DNA of 64,000 nucleotides from Rusavskia elegans (lineage: Eukaryota > Ascomycota > Lecanoromycetes > Teloschistales > Teloschistaceae): NCBI GenBank assembly GCA_011316305.1, contig SAUG01000035.1:248001-312000 (forward strand). The letters run 5' to 3'. Positions 1-11,522 of this stretch are shown here, piece by piece. A model generated the notes under the pieces. The model was not told where the DNA came from. It saw only the letters and a list, made by a program, of their open reading frames with translations, and ran no database searches. Both the position numbers and the translations under genes were made by a program. Every line of letters begins with the position of its first letter. The stretch's first letter is position 1.

Positions 1-1135
1 TCGTCCCCTCATAGAGAGAGTTTTGATTCGTTAGTGTAGGGTTGTGGGGGACTGTCCTATCCCAGGCAGGTGGCCTGAAGTTATAGTGCTGATATAGGAT
101 CTTAATAGGGGATGGGCAATATCGTAAGCTGCAGACGCTAAACGCGTCAAACAAGTGGCAATTTTGACAGAAAATCGAGCGTGAGGAGTCGTAAGGTCGA
201 AATCCTCCAACCTCACGGCGACCTAAAGCAATCTTGTAGGAAACGAGCGAACTGTTGGTTGATCGTTGATTCAGCTTGCTAGGAACGCAGGACCAAGAAA
301 TGTTGTCACGGTAGCTCACAAGGCTTTGTGAGCTACGACCGAAGCAAATCTAAGAAATCAGTCCTCGCTGAACTGCAATCAAAGCGTTTGGGATTGATCC
401 CTGCAAAGACGGTCCTGAGGTCGGATACGGGTGAATTTTTGGCCCGTTCGACGCGAGGAATAACATTATGTTCCCGTGTTGTACTTCTGCCAGGTATGCA
501 TTGGCCAATGGTAAGCAGAGGGTTGTATGATGACCACAGGCCCGGAATAAGATCCTACGACGATCTTCTCGTCAACCACCTGCTTAAAAGAGCGCGGAAG
601 CCTTCGGATACAGCAAGGAGCTGTATCGAGCCATGAATCGTGTCGGCTGCGGACGGATGGATATCACGCCATCTGATCCTGCCGAACGCCAATGGATTAT
701 CAACAGGAACGATGGCATGCGCCAACGCCATGGTGACACTCTATGGTCTCCAGAGGCAAGATGTCGACAATGCCGGCAATGCAATTGTCCATGTTTGCTA
801 CGGCCTGAGTTGCCGTTCTTGTTCAGCGTATTATAGTCGGACGCTCGCTTGAGAATATGCAAAGGTTGACTATCCAGGATAGCCTTCGTTGGCCAGCTAA
901 CAAGATTCAAGTCACTCCGAGCCCGCAGGCTTGCCACGTCAAAGTATAATTCAAAAAGTGATCTAACTGTGCTGGCCAATCAAGAGATGGCTTTCCTAAA
1001 ACGCAATCGCTCATGCAGCATTTCATGTCGGAAGGCGGAGTGTCTCGGGAGCGCAACAACTGAACGCAACATACTAGCGGGCGCAACAATACCCCACCAA
1101 CTAACAACTCTATATAAGCAGACGACCACTTTTTA
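1..1135. other. GC-balanced left flank, no confident gene
   Basis: This segment has ordinary base composition with CA and TG dinucleotides present, unlike the block that follows. Open frames exist (for example 102 codons at 328-636 plus, using a GTG start, and 131 codons at 584-979 minus). None starts convincingly, shows a recognisable domain, or can be extended by clear splice sites. A TATA-like run (tatataagcag) lies near 1111. It could be the end of a gene lying outside the window, intergenic DNA, or an old pseudogene; I cannot tell which. Confidence 0.5.
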
Positions 1136-1746
1136 TACGCTTTTTAAAAATTATAAAGAGTACGTCTTCTAAAGCTCTATCGAATCTATAGTTCTATTTT
1201 TTTAGAATTTTTCTTAATATACTAGCTATTTATATATAGAGGTAATAGAATTTTAGTAAAGGTTTTAGCGTTCCGTAGAGCTTTAGAAATAGCCAAAATT
1301 TTCGAAAGTATTCTAGAATCTAGATTATATAAATCTAACGAATTATTTTTTTTTTTTATTATTTTATTTGTTTTTTTAATACTCGGTCAACCGTCGGTTC
1401 CGTAAATAATTCACTTTAGTATTGGTACGCTAGCGTTAGATACACGGTATAAGAACTAGTACCCCAGTCTAATTAACTTAAACTAAAGAATTATATAAAA
1501 TTAACTTTAATTTATTCTATAATACGCTCGTAGTATAAACTTCTATAGTTTATTTAAAATATAACGTAGTAGAATTTTCGTATATATATATACTTTATAG
1601 TCGCTTCTTTTTCGTCTTCTTTTACCAGTATTTACTATCGTATCTAACGTACGTATCTTCCGTAACAGCCTAGGCTGCAGGCTAATATATATAGAACCTC
1701 TACTAATACTATAACTACGATTATATCTTTCTAATTTAAAAAAATA
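1136..1746. repeat. RIP-degraded repeat, unclassified
   Basis: Transition zone from GC-balanced to AT-rich DNA. Two short pockets of higher GC (about 1381-1460 and 1625-1690) still hold a few CA/TG dinucleotides. I see no motif that assigns it to an element class; it may be the 5' part of whatever carries the ORF remnant at 1747-2139. Confidence 0.5.
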
Positions 1747-2139
1747 GATTTTAAAATCGCCGAATTCGAGCTATTCGATTACGTCGACCGAGTTCTCGCT
1801 AGTCCGCCTACTATAACGGACTTCGAATCCTAAAATCCGATAGTCTTAAATACGACGCTAAAGTCTCGTATTCCGAATCCGCCGGAACCGTATAGCTTTA
1901 GCGACCGTATTAGACTTCTAGTAGGAACCCTTATCCTGCTAGAATTGGAGCAGGAATCTAAGCTGGCCGTTAAGCTAGTAGTCGTCGAGTATCTAGATAG
2001 GTTAGCAGGCCGTCTAGATTCGGGTACGACTATAGACGAGGACGAAGTAATAAAGATAAAAGATAGTATTACCGCCTAGTAGATAGTCCTAGAGACTATA
2101 TTAGTAGCTTATAATCGTACGTATTTCGAAGTAATATAA
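1747..2139 (+). pseudogene. Degraded ORF remnant, about 130 codons, unknown family
   Basis: One plus-strand frame runs from GAT at 1747 to TAA at 2137-2139 with only a few internal stops, all TAG/TAA as RIP would make from CAG/CAA. The segment is clearly richer in G+C than its surroundings. The C-terminal third (about 1990-2130) contains a pattern of Leu-Ala-x-x-Leu, Gly, an Asp-Glu-Asp-Glu cluster, then Ile-Val-Leu-Glu-x-Ile-Leu. It resembles the frame in the two 980-bp elements at about 8617-8780 and 51262-51420. Downstream sequence to about 2390 also shares scattered similarity with the right ends of those elements. I do not recognise the protein. It may be a diverged third member of that element family or a captured host fragment. 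Confidence 0.45.
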
Positions 2140-2389
2140 AGGAGTCCTGGTACGTAGAGGACTGCGAGTAATAAAAAATATACTTATATAGGGGAGGAAT
2201 AGTAATTAAATAGAGGATATAATAGAATGAAAACGATTAACGCTGCAAACCTTAGTTGACTGCTTCTTTTAACTACGAAAATTCTTTGCTGTATAAGCAA
2301 TAACTGTTGTTACCGTATAAAAACTACGGTGATAAAACGCATATATATAATGACTCAATTATAATCCCGGACAGAGGCCCCACAAGAGG

Positions 2390-5300
2390 AAATCTAACGA
2401 ATAAATAAAAAATTTAGAAAATATATTTTTTATAATTATTAAAAAACGTATAAATATAGATTATTTATACGTATTATATTTTTAGATTATTACGTTCGCT
2501 AGTATATTATATTCAATTATTATATTTTTGAAATATTTCGTCGAAAGATATTTTGTAATATATCGATCTATAAATTTCAATATAAAAGCGAAAATTAATA
2601 TAAAAATAAATAATATTATATATTTTAAATAGTAAAAAAAGAAAAAATCAATAAAAAGCTAAATAATACAAAAAATAAATATAAACTAAATCTAATTAAA
2701 TAACGTTAGCTATAATAGAAAACGTATATAATTTTAGAAATCTATTTTCTATTATATATTTCGAAATCGCTTTCGTATCGATTATAAATACTATATAGAC
2801 AGGTTTTCATATCTTTTTAAAATCGATAACGAACGCCGATAAACTTTGATTTTATATAATTTTTATTAACAATATTATCGCGTGTATTTTTCTTTTAGAT
2901 TACCGTAGAATTAACTGTATTATAGATAGTAGAATTTGAAACGAAAGAATTTAAATACTAGTTTAAATTATAAACTAATTATTAAACTGAAACAACTAGA
3001 ATTGAATATTAAAAAAAGTAAAAAGAAATTAATAGAACCCGGATTCGAATCGGAATTTAATAAATTAAAATCGATAATAGTAGAAATCTAGTATAATAAA
3101 CGCTATCGTAATAGTTCTACTATAATAAAATCTCTATTTTATTTATACTAACTACAATACTATCCCGTCTAATTATATATAATTGATATTCGAATAGTAT
3201 ATAATTTTTAAATAATAGAAGATTATTTTTAACTAGATCTATTAGAAATTATAGATTTAAATAATTCTAGAATATTTATAGTAGCGGCGGCGGCGTTATT
3301 ATATAAAGTTTCGTTTAATTCTATATTTTAGAACTTTAGAAATTTAATAAACTTTTTATAACGTTATATTAAAAAAGCTTTTATAAAACTATTTAATTAA
3401 ATCGCTATAGAAGTTATATATTTAATTAATACGTTTCCGTTATCAATTTTTTAACGGAGCTAATGATAATAAACATCTATAAAGTAAAATTTAGATATAA
3501 ACTATATATTAACGCTTTAGAGAATTCGTATAGTCTATATATTATCGACTTGTAGAGTTTCAAGCTGATTTTCTATAGTTATAGAGAAATGAGGGATTTA
3601 TATATATAAATATCTCTATATTAAATCTATATCCTTTTTTATATCTGCTTTTACGATTTAGCGATCGGAGTAGTTAATATCCGAAGTTATATATAACTAT
3701 ATATTTCAGATATATCTTTTATAAAATTTTATATCGTTTATATAATTTAGAATTTTAACTACTATATTTTTCCTCTTTTAAATAAAATAGGAAAAAAAGT
3801 AAATATTTCCTAAAATTAAATAATAATAGAAAATAACTATAATTAATTATAAGAATTTATTATATTTTTTACTTTATAGTAAATAAAAATACTAGAAAAA
3901 ACTCGCTAGCGATTATTATAATTTCGGATCTTTTAATTTTTAAAACCTTTTTATTAATAATATTATCGATTATTTATTCGAAAAATAGTAATAATAACTA
4001 ATATCGTATACCGTATCTAATCTGATAATAGTTAGAACTACTATAAAATTTTTATTTAATAATCGATAGCGAGTTAATAGTATAGTAATTATCATTTGTA
4101 GAAATCGGTAATATCTTTATATAAAACTAGTTACTATAAATTTAATATAGATAATCAAAATATCGTTTATATTCGTAGTTCTTTTAATTTATTATATCAA
4201 ATTTTGTCTTTCTAGTTAATTTTCGATATTAAAATATCGAATTATATAAAAAATATTTCAATACGTTTAGCCGATTTATCTAGAGAATATATATTTAAAT
4301 GTTTAATAGTCCTTTAATATAAATAAATAGTTTTTTAAATATATACGATTAATTTCTTTTAATCGATTAACTTTATTGTAATTTAATAGAATTTCAATAG
4401 AAAAGTTTTATAACTACTATACTAGCGATATCATCTATTTCTTTCCATACTATATAAATTTATAATAGAAACTCGGAGATATATATAGAAACTATCAATA
4501 GAAATACCGCTGAAGTAAATATCTATATTTATTTTTAAATAAATCGTAATCTATAGTCCGTAGAAAGTTTCTATTATAGATATAGATTTTATAATTTTCT
4601 AGATGATAAATAGATATAAAACTACCAAGCCGTACAGACGATAATCTTCTATTGTATTCTTCTATACTATTATAGCTACGTCGTTTATTATCGAAGTAAA
4701 TTATTGACTAATAATATCTAGCCCGATTTTTTATAGAATAACAGAGGCTTTAATCTTTTAGTTTTGCTTTTTAAATCTACTGTTGATAATTCTATTAGAT
4801 CTAGATATAAAAATAAATATTCTATAATCTAGATCGAGACTTTATTAGCGAATATAGATAAAAGAAAAAAAGGCTAATAGTCGTCTATTAATTAGAATAT
4901 CATCGTATAAATTAAAGACTATAAACTCGTTTAACTAAATACTTTTATCGGCTATAAATTATATATAATTAGAAAGATTTACTCGATTCTATATCTTTCT
5001 AGAAATTATTCTCCTTTTCTTTTATATCTTCGAGCTAGAAAAATATACTATTTTTACCAGCTACTTTTACTAAATAGCGCTATATTTATATTCTAGAAAT
5101 ATTGTATTTAATTGCTTAATATTAATTAGAATAATTCTAAAATAAAAGAGAACGCGAATATATCGACCTCGATTTTACTAATAAAGATCGCTCTAGTTTT
5201 TATTATTTATTTCGGTATTATCGAAAGCGGTAAATATAATAGAATAGAAAAAAAAGAGATAGTTATTTTTCAGCGCGGCTATATTTAAAGTATAATGATT

Positions 5301-8093
5301 ATATTATAAAAAACGACCCTATTATATTCTAGTTATATATTAAAATATACAAAAAATCTATTTTTCCGAATTTTTAATTCGAATTCTTTCGGTTAACTAA
5401 TATATATCGTATATATATTAGAATAAACGATTATATTTAAAGTTATTATTAAATTTTCATTAAATATAAATTTATAAACTTATAAAAATTTTCGTTTCGC
5501 TATTATTTCAAAATTATTTATATATTTATTTACATTTTATACTATAGAAAACTAATAAAAATTACATTTTTTTAAAATATAAATAAAAGAAAAAAAAAAC
5601 GTATTTGAAGTAAATATAAATTATTATTTAGCGTATATAAATATAAAAAATAATAAATAAAACTAAAAATTTAATTAGTTTTTTTATTCTAGAAATTTAT
5701 ATTTTATTATCGCTTTTTTTAAAGAGATTATTTTTAGACGCCAATGTAAATATAAAAAAATAATTATTATCTAGATTTCTATAAACTTTAATTTATAAAA
5801 TTTTCTTCGTTTATATTTATTATCTAACGAAAGCTATTCTATATTAGTTTTTTTCAACTTTTGATATCTTTAAAATATTTTCTATCTATTAGTAGTATTT
5901 TTTTCAATAAACTATTTCTTTATATAAATTCCGCTAACTAGATATCTATTAGCCGATCTATTTAGATATTAAAAGATATAGATATTTAAAATCTCGATTT
6001 AAATAACTTTATATAGATTATATTAATTAACTTTAAACTTTTAAAATTATATAGTTTCAATTAAAACTATATTCCTTTTAATAAAAATATTATTTTTTAC
6101 TTTCGAATTCTATATCTTTCTATTAGTTTTTATTTAAACTATTATATTTTCAATTGCTTTTATTTAATTATATACTAGAAATAGTATTGAATCGATTCTT
6201 CTATTATATTTTTCAGGAAAGAAAATAGAGATATTATTTAGTAATATCGTATTAATATTATAAAATAAATATAAAGAAAAAAATATAATAGTCGTATATA
6301 TATAAAGATATATTGTAAAAAGAATTTAATTTAAATAAAGATTCTAATTTTTATTTAGATCATCCGATATAATATTTAGTAAATATCTTTCTAAAAACTC
6401 TATTAAATCTTACAATAACGCCGCTTATACGTAAATAATAAGATATTATATCTCGATATTTGGTTTCTAGCAGACGGTATACTTTATCTATAGTTAGAAT
6501 CGAAAGATTTATACTTCGATTAGGATTAATTTCTTTTAAAATGTCGTAATTACGATAGATCCGATAGATAATAAATTCGACTAGTAATTTTATTATTTTA
6601 TTCAGGAGCGATTAAAAATAAGACTATCTAGTAATATAGTTAATCGCGGTTAAAATCTATTTATTATTCTAGTCGATTTTCCAGTAAAAAATCGATAAAA
6701 TCGAATCTTTAACGTTTAAACGGATTTAATCTATCTTTCTAGATTTCCAAAAAAAAATATTATATTCTATTTAATATCGCGAAAAATAATAGTAAACTAA
6801 TATTCAAGATAGTATTTAATATAATACTTTATATCTTTTATTATTTCAAACTATTATTGCTTTATATAATTAATATCTATTATTATATTTTATAAATAGT
6901 AATTATATTTTTTATATACATCTATACTAGAATATAAGTTTTTTAACTATTTTAAATTAAATCTCGATATTATATCGAATTATCTTTAATTCGGAAATAA
7001 TATTTGTATTTTTCTAAAAAAAAATTTTATTTCCAGATTATTAGATAGAAATTCGGATTCTATATAAATTCTAATAATATTATCGAATAAAAATGTATAA
7101 CTAGCGACTTCGTCCGTAAATAGCTAGAAATTACTTTTTCTATTTAAACTATCCGCTATTGTTATTTTACTACTCGATTTATATTTAATATCGAATTTAT
7201 ATTTTCTAAAAGATTTAATAGTAGTTCTAAGTTATTATATAGCTATATAATCTATTTAAAAAACTTTAGTTATTATATTTTCGATATAGTAAAACTATTA
7301 CTATAGAGATTTTTTAATAATAAAGAATTTTTATTTGTAAATAGCGTAATTATATTATTTAGATATAAAGATTATATTTTTAAAAGTAATAGACTATTTA
7401 ATATTATCGATATTAATCTAATAGAAAATAGCGTTCTATCTGAAATCCAAAATATCTATTTCGATAAAAAAAAAATAATATTAGATTAAATAAATATTTT
7501 ATTATTTATTATTATATTTTTAATTAGTTTATATTTATTTCGAATTGGGAAATTTATTTAAATTAATTTATACTTTTTATTTCTAGAACTCTAGATTAGT
7601 TTATAGAGAAATCTATAGATTAATACGAAATTTTTAATAAATTTCCGATAATAGATATATAATTCTAAAAAAGATCGTATATTATATATGATTTCCAGTA
7701 GTAGTTAGTTTCTAATTACTTTTACCTTCGTTATATTAATATAAACTTTTCTATTATCGATATTATATCTATAGAATTCGATATACTTTTAAAAAAAATA
7801 GATATTTCGAAGATTTCGTAAATAGTTAAATATTTTCGAAAATTTCTATAATAGTTTTTATATATTATATATATTCTTATTTATTTTTCGAATAGATTAA
7901 AATATTATCGAGGTATACTACTATAAAATAGTCGAGAAAAAGCCTAAATATATTATTTATTATTGTCTAAAATATTATAAATTTATTTATAAATTTAAAT
8001 AAAATATCTATATATTTATATTCACTCATATCAATATTAAAAGCTATTTTTATATAATCTTTTTCGATAATATTTATCTACTAGTAACTATAT
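2390..8093 (+). repeat. RIP-degraded element, coding mostly on plus strand
   Basis: Long stretch with CA/TG depletion. In its right half (about 6850-8090) a plus-strand frame can be followed with stops confined to TAG/TAA, implying an old glutamine-rich or CAG/CAA-using ORF. The frame resumes after the 980-bp insertion at 8094-9074, so 2390-8093 and 9075-11036 probably belong to one element interrupted by another. I find no reverse transcriptase, transposase or LTR signature that I can defend, so the class is unknown. Confidence 0.5.
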
Positions 8094-9074
8094 TTAGTTA
8101 ATTTGATTTTGGTTTTAGTATCCGATAAATCAGTGGTTCGATAAACAAATTAAACGTTAGTATACCAGTATTAAATATATGGTAGTAGAATTTATATCTT
8201 TATTTAATTGACGTAAATAACGGTTTTTTCTAAAGAATTTTATTTTAAATCTGTTTAGTAATATAATTTATTCGTATATCGATAATATAATATAGAAACT
8301 TTTATAGATAAATATATCTCGTAGTTATCGTTTCTTTTTTTTTACTAGTAATATAAGCTATACTTTCGTAAATATTACGATTTACTAAAATCTTTTACGT
8401 ATATATATACTTCCGTAATAGTTATACTATAGATAAACTAGACGATAGTACTTTTCTATATCCGTAATAGCTATATCTGCTTTCGAAGATATCGACTATT
8501 TTATTATAGCTAGAATAATCTATTTTTATTTCGATTAAAGTTTTTTCTTTACCGTTTTTAAAACGTGCTATCCGACTCTCCTACCGCCCTTTAATCTAAT
8601 CGATCGAATAAGATTTCTAGCTATAGTAGCTAGCGTACTAGCTAGCGATCTTATAGCTAGCGATTGTTTTAAAACTACACGGACTAAAAAGTATTTTAAT
8701 AACTTAGTAGAACGTTTAGAAATAGGTTATATAATAAATAAAGACGAGGTTGCGACTGTTCGTAATTACTTCGTATTATAGTAGATAGATATAGCGGATA
8801 TATTTGATATTAATAATTATTTATAATATCGAAAAATAAATAAATAGTATTTTAATTCAGTAGAGGATTCGTAATCGCGAATAAAAAAGGAAATAGTTAA
8901 ATAGAAGTAATTAATTACGCTGTAAATTATATCTAACGAACTATATATCTTCAGCTATAAAAATTTATTTATACGTAAAATACAGTATTCGTTACTGTAA
9001 ATGCCGTTATTAAAATATATATATATATATAAAAAACCTTCTATAACTCTAGATAGAAATCTTTTAAAAAAGTT
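8094..9074. mobile_element. 980-bp non-LTR-like element, copy 1
   Basis: Aligns along its length with 50734-51713 (981 versus 980 bp), both copies RIP-degraded. It is bracketed by AGTAACTATAT (8083-8093) and AGTAACAATAT (9075-9085), an 11-bp target-site duplication with one mismatch. Long duplications of this kind are typical of target-primed (LINE/SINE-type) insertion. A B-box-like GGTTCGAT lies 42 nt from the left end at 8135-8142. A frame at about 8617-8780 stays open for some 50 codons in a region of higher GC. The right part has a (TA)n run at about 9014-9034. No reverse transcriptase is seen, so the element is probably non-autonomous. Its family is not recognised. Confidence 0.7.
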
Positions 9075-11036
9075 AGTAACAATATATTAAATTAATTTTA
9101 TTAAAATATTTCGCTATCTCGATAGTATCTAGATAATTTTAAATTTTAGATAATAAATATCTATTTCTCGTAGTTATACTAGTAAAGCCTCGATATTCTA
9201 TATATATATACTAGCTACTTTCTCCTTTTTAGTAAAAAAATAGATACGTTTTAAAGAAATTAAATTAATAGAATTTATTTTTATTCGATAAAATATTAAA
9301 ATCTTGTACTTTTATTTCTTATCTTATATAGGAGATAGTCTATAATAAACTAGTTTAATAGATCGAGTATCGCCGCTTTTAGTTATATAATCTAATAGTT
9401 ATATCGGTAGTAGTTTTATTAGGAGGTTATTTTAGAAATAATCTAAAAATTTCGGACCGAAAACTCTATCTAATTCTATATAGTCTATTATCTTTTGGAC
9501 CGGATAATATTATTTCGAAAAATAAAATTCGTTTTATATAGTATATAGATAGATCTATACGTCTTTTCTAATAAATTTTTCGAATCTTCTAAAATTAATT
9601 TCGGAAAATTCAGTCGAGATATTTTAAAAAAACTATAAATAATATATATTCGAGACGTTATATAACTAATTATCGATTCTATTTTTTGAAATTTATATTT
9701 CTAGAATATTATAATCAAATACTAAATTATATTATTTCTAAAAATCTTTTTCCGAAATTTAGATTATAGTTTAGATCTAATACCAAATAAAAAATAGTAG
9801 TAGAAAAAACTCTATAAAACTATAGAAGCTCTACCGATTTTAAAATATCTATAGTTTTACCGCTTTCGAATTATATTTTATCTAATAACTATTGGAGTTT
9901 AAATTCTAGTAGATTAATAATACGTCTAGTAATAAAATAGTTAGTAGTATTTAAACTAGTAAAAGTTTCGAGATATTTTCTATTAATTTCTAGATTAAAC
10001 TATATCTATCTATTAAATTCTGATATTCGATCTATATAGGAAAATTATTTACTAATTTTTAGATTAAACTATATCTATCTAATAAAAACTGATTATCGAT
10101 TTATATAGAAAAATTATTTATTATTTTATATAATTTCTACTAATTGTATTAAATCGCGCGAAAGAGTTATAATTTCTTCCGGTATCTTTTTAAAATCTAT
10201 TTCTAATTCTTTAATAATTTTATAATAAAATTAAACTATTTTTCTATTGTTAAAAGCTTTTTATCGACGTTATATATATATCTAGAAATATATAATACTA
10301 TTTATCTTCCGATAATCTATTATTAGTCGTTATCGATAGACTTTTTTTTTATAGAAAAAATCCAGTTTTCGGAAATATATTTCGATATATAAATACTTTA
10401 GTAATTTTTTTCACGATAGTCTAGTTTTCTATAACTATAGTATTTATTAGTATTATTAGATCTCTTTCGTCTATTTTTTTTTCTCGATTATTTCAACTTC
10501 GACTATAGCTATTTCGGCTATTTTACCTACTAGTATCTATAGAATTAATCTCGGCGATACTAGATTATTTACCCTTCGAAATAGAAGTTATAGTATTTCG
10601 GTTACTATAGCGTTTACTACTAATCTTTGTAAATATTATTCTGATATTTATAATATTTAAAAAGTTTATCGGTTATCTGTTTTATTATTATAAAGCGAGA
10701 TATTATTTAGTAGTTTACTAGATTTTAGACTTTAGATAATAAAAAAAATATTTTAAGATAGTAAATTTATTAATATCAATATTAATATTTATATATATTT
10801 TAGTTGAAATAAAATAATATACTTTAATATTATTAAAGATATTAGTTTAAACTAATTCGCGATAAATAGCTAAAATTTTTTCTAAAAATTTCAGTTTATT
10901 CTATCGTTTTAGAAAGGTTTTATAGAAATATTTCTGGAAGTTATCATCTAGATAAGAGAAAAATTTAATATACTATAGTTTAATATAATCGATAAAATAC
11001 TAGATACTATAGAAAATAGAATCTAAAGTAGTTATA
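9075..11036 (+). repeat. RIP-degraded element, continuation of 2390-8093
   Basis: The plus-strand frame broken by the 980-bp insertion resumes here and can be followed for several hundred codons with TAG/TAA stops only, rich in Ser and Gln codons. A 69-bp tandem duplication lies at 9992-10129 (copies start at 9992 and 10061), equal to 23 codons. The segment ends where an LTR begins at 11037. The class is unknown. Confidence 0.5.
9992..10129 (+). repeat. 69-bp tandem duplication
   Basis: Two adjacent copies beginning with agattaaactatatctatc at 9992 and 10061. The 69-bp period keeps the reading frame (23 codons), so it was probably a protein-level repeat before RIP. Confidence 0.65.
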
Positions 11037-11522
11037 TATTATAAACACAGACGGCGTGCCTCAGGGAACGCGGTAGTATTCAGTACAACACTGGATTCTC
11101 TATTACGCCTCGACAGGCAAGAGGGCTTTAGTATTAGTACTAGTAGTATCTCAGTTATTTTAGTAGAGTAAAGGAACTTAAAAAAGGTTATCTTAGTTAT
11201 TTTAGTAGAATAAGGGAACTGAAGAAAGGTTATCTCAGTTATTTTAGTAAAGTAAAGGAATTAAAGAGAAGTTATCTTAGTTATTTTAGTAAGGTAAAGG
11301 AACTGAAGAAAAGGAGGATTTTATTATCTATATAGACCTCGAACTCGACGCCTTTATAGCTAATATTTAATTTATTAGTTATCGCTATATACTACTCGAG
11401 TAATTAAACTGATTTATTTTTAATATAATTAAAATAATTATCCGTTATACCTCCGTTTATAGATATACTAATAAGTCTAACCACTTTTGGAGATATCAAG
11501 ACCCCCAGGTAGACCTATAACA
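11037..11522 (+). mobile_element. Lone LTR of the chromovirus family (486 bp)
   Basis: Reverse complement of the LTR at 18482-18913 and of the two LTRs at 31043-31570 and 37296-37823. Its ends are TATTATAA (RIP-altered TGTTATAA) and TATAACA. No internal region adjoins it on either side, so it is a solo LTR, oriented opposite to the full element. It contains about four copies of a 42-nt internal repeat (11145-11310). Flanks are ...gttata and tatagttag..., so the target duplication is only TATA or is imperfect. It sits at the left edge of repeat copy A. Confidence 0.82.
11145..11310 (+). repeat. Minisatellite inside the LTR
   Basis: About four tandem copies of a unit of roughly 42 bp beginning ttatcttagttattttagta. 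The same kind of array is present in the other LTRs with different copy numbers, which explains most of the LTR length differences (432, 486, 528, 528 bp). Confidence 0.75.

Noticed and set aside
584..979. 131-codon minus-strand ORF in the left flank
   Set aside because: No recognisable domain, and it overlaps other frames of similar length on the opposite strand; nothing favours one of them.
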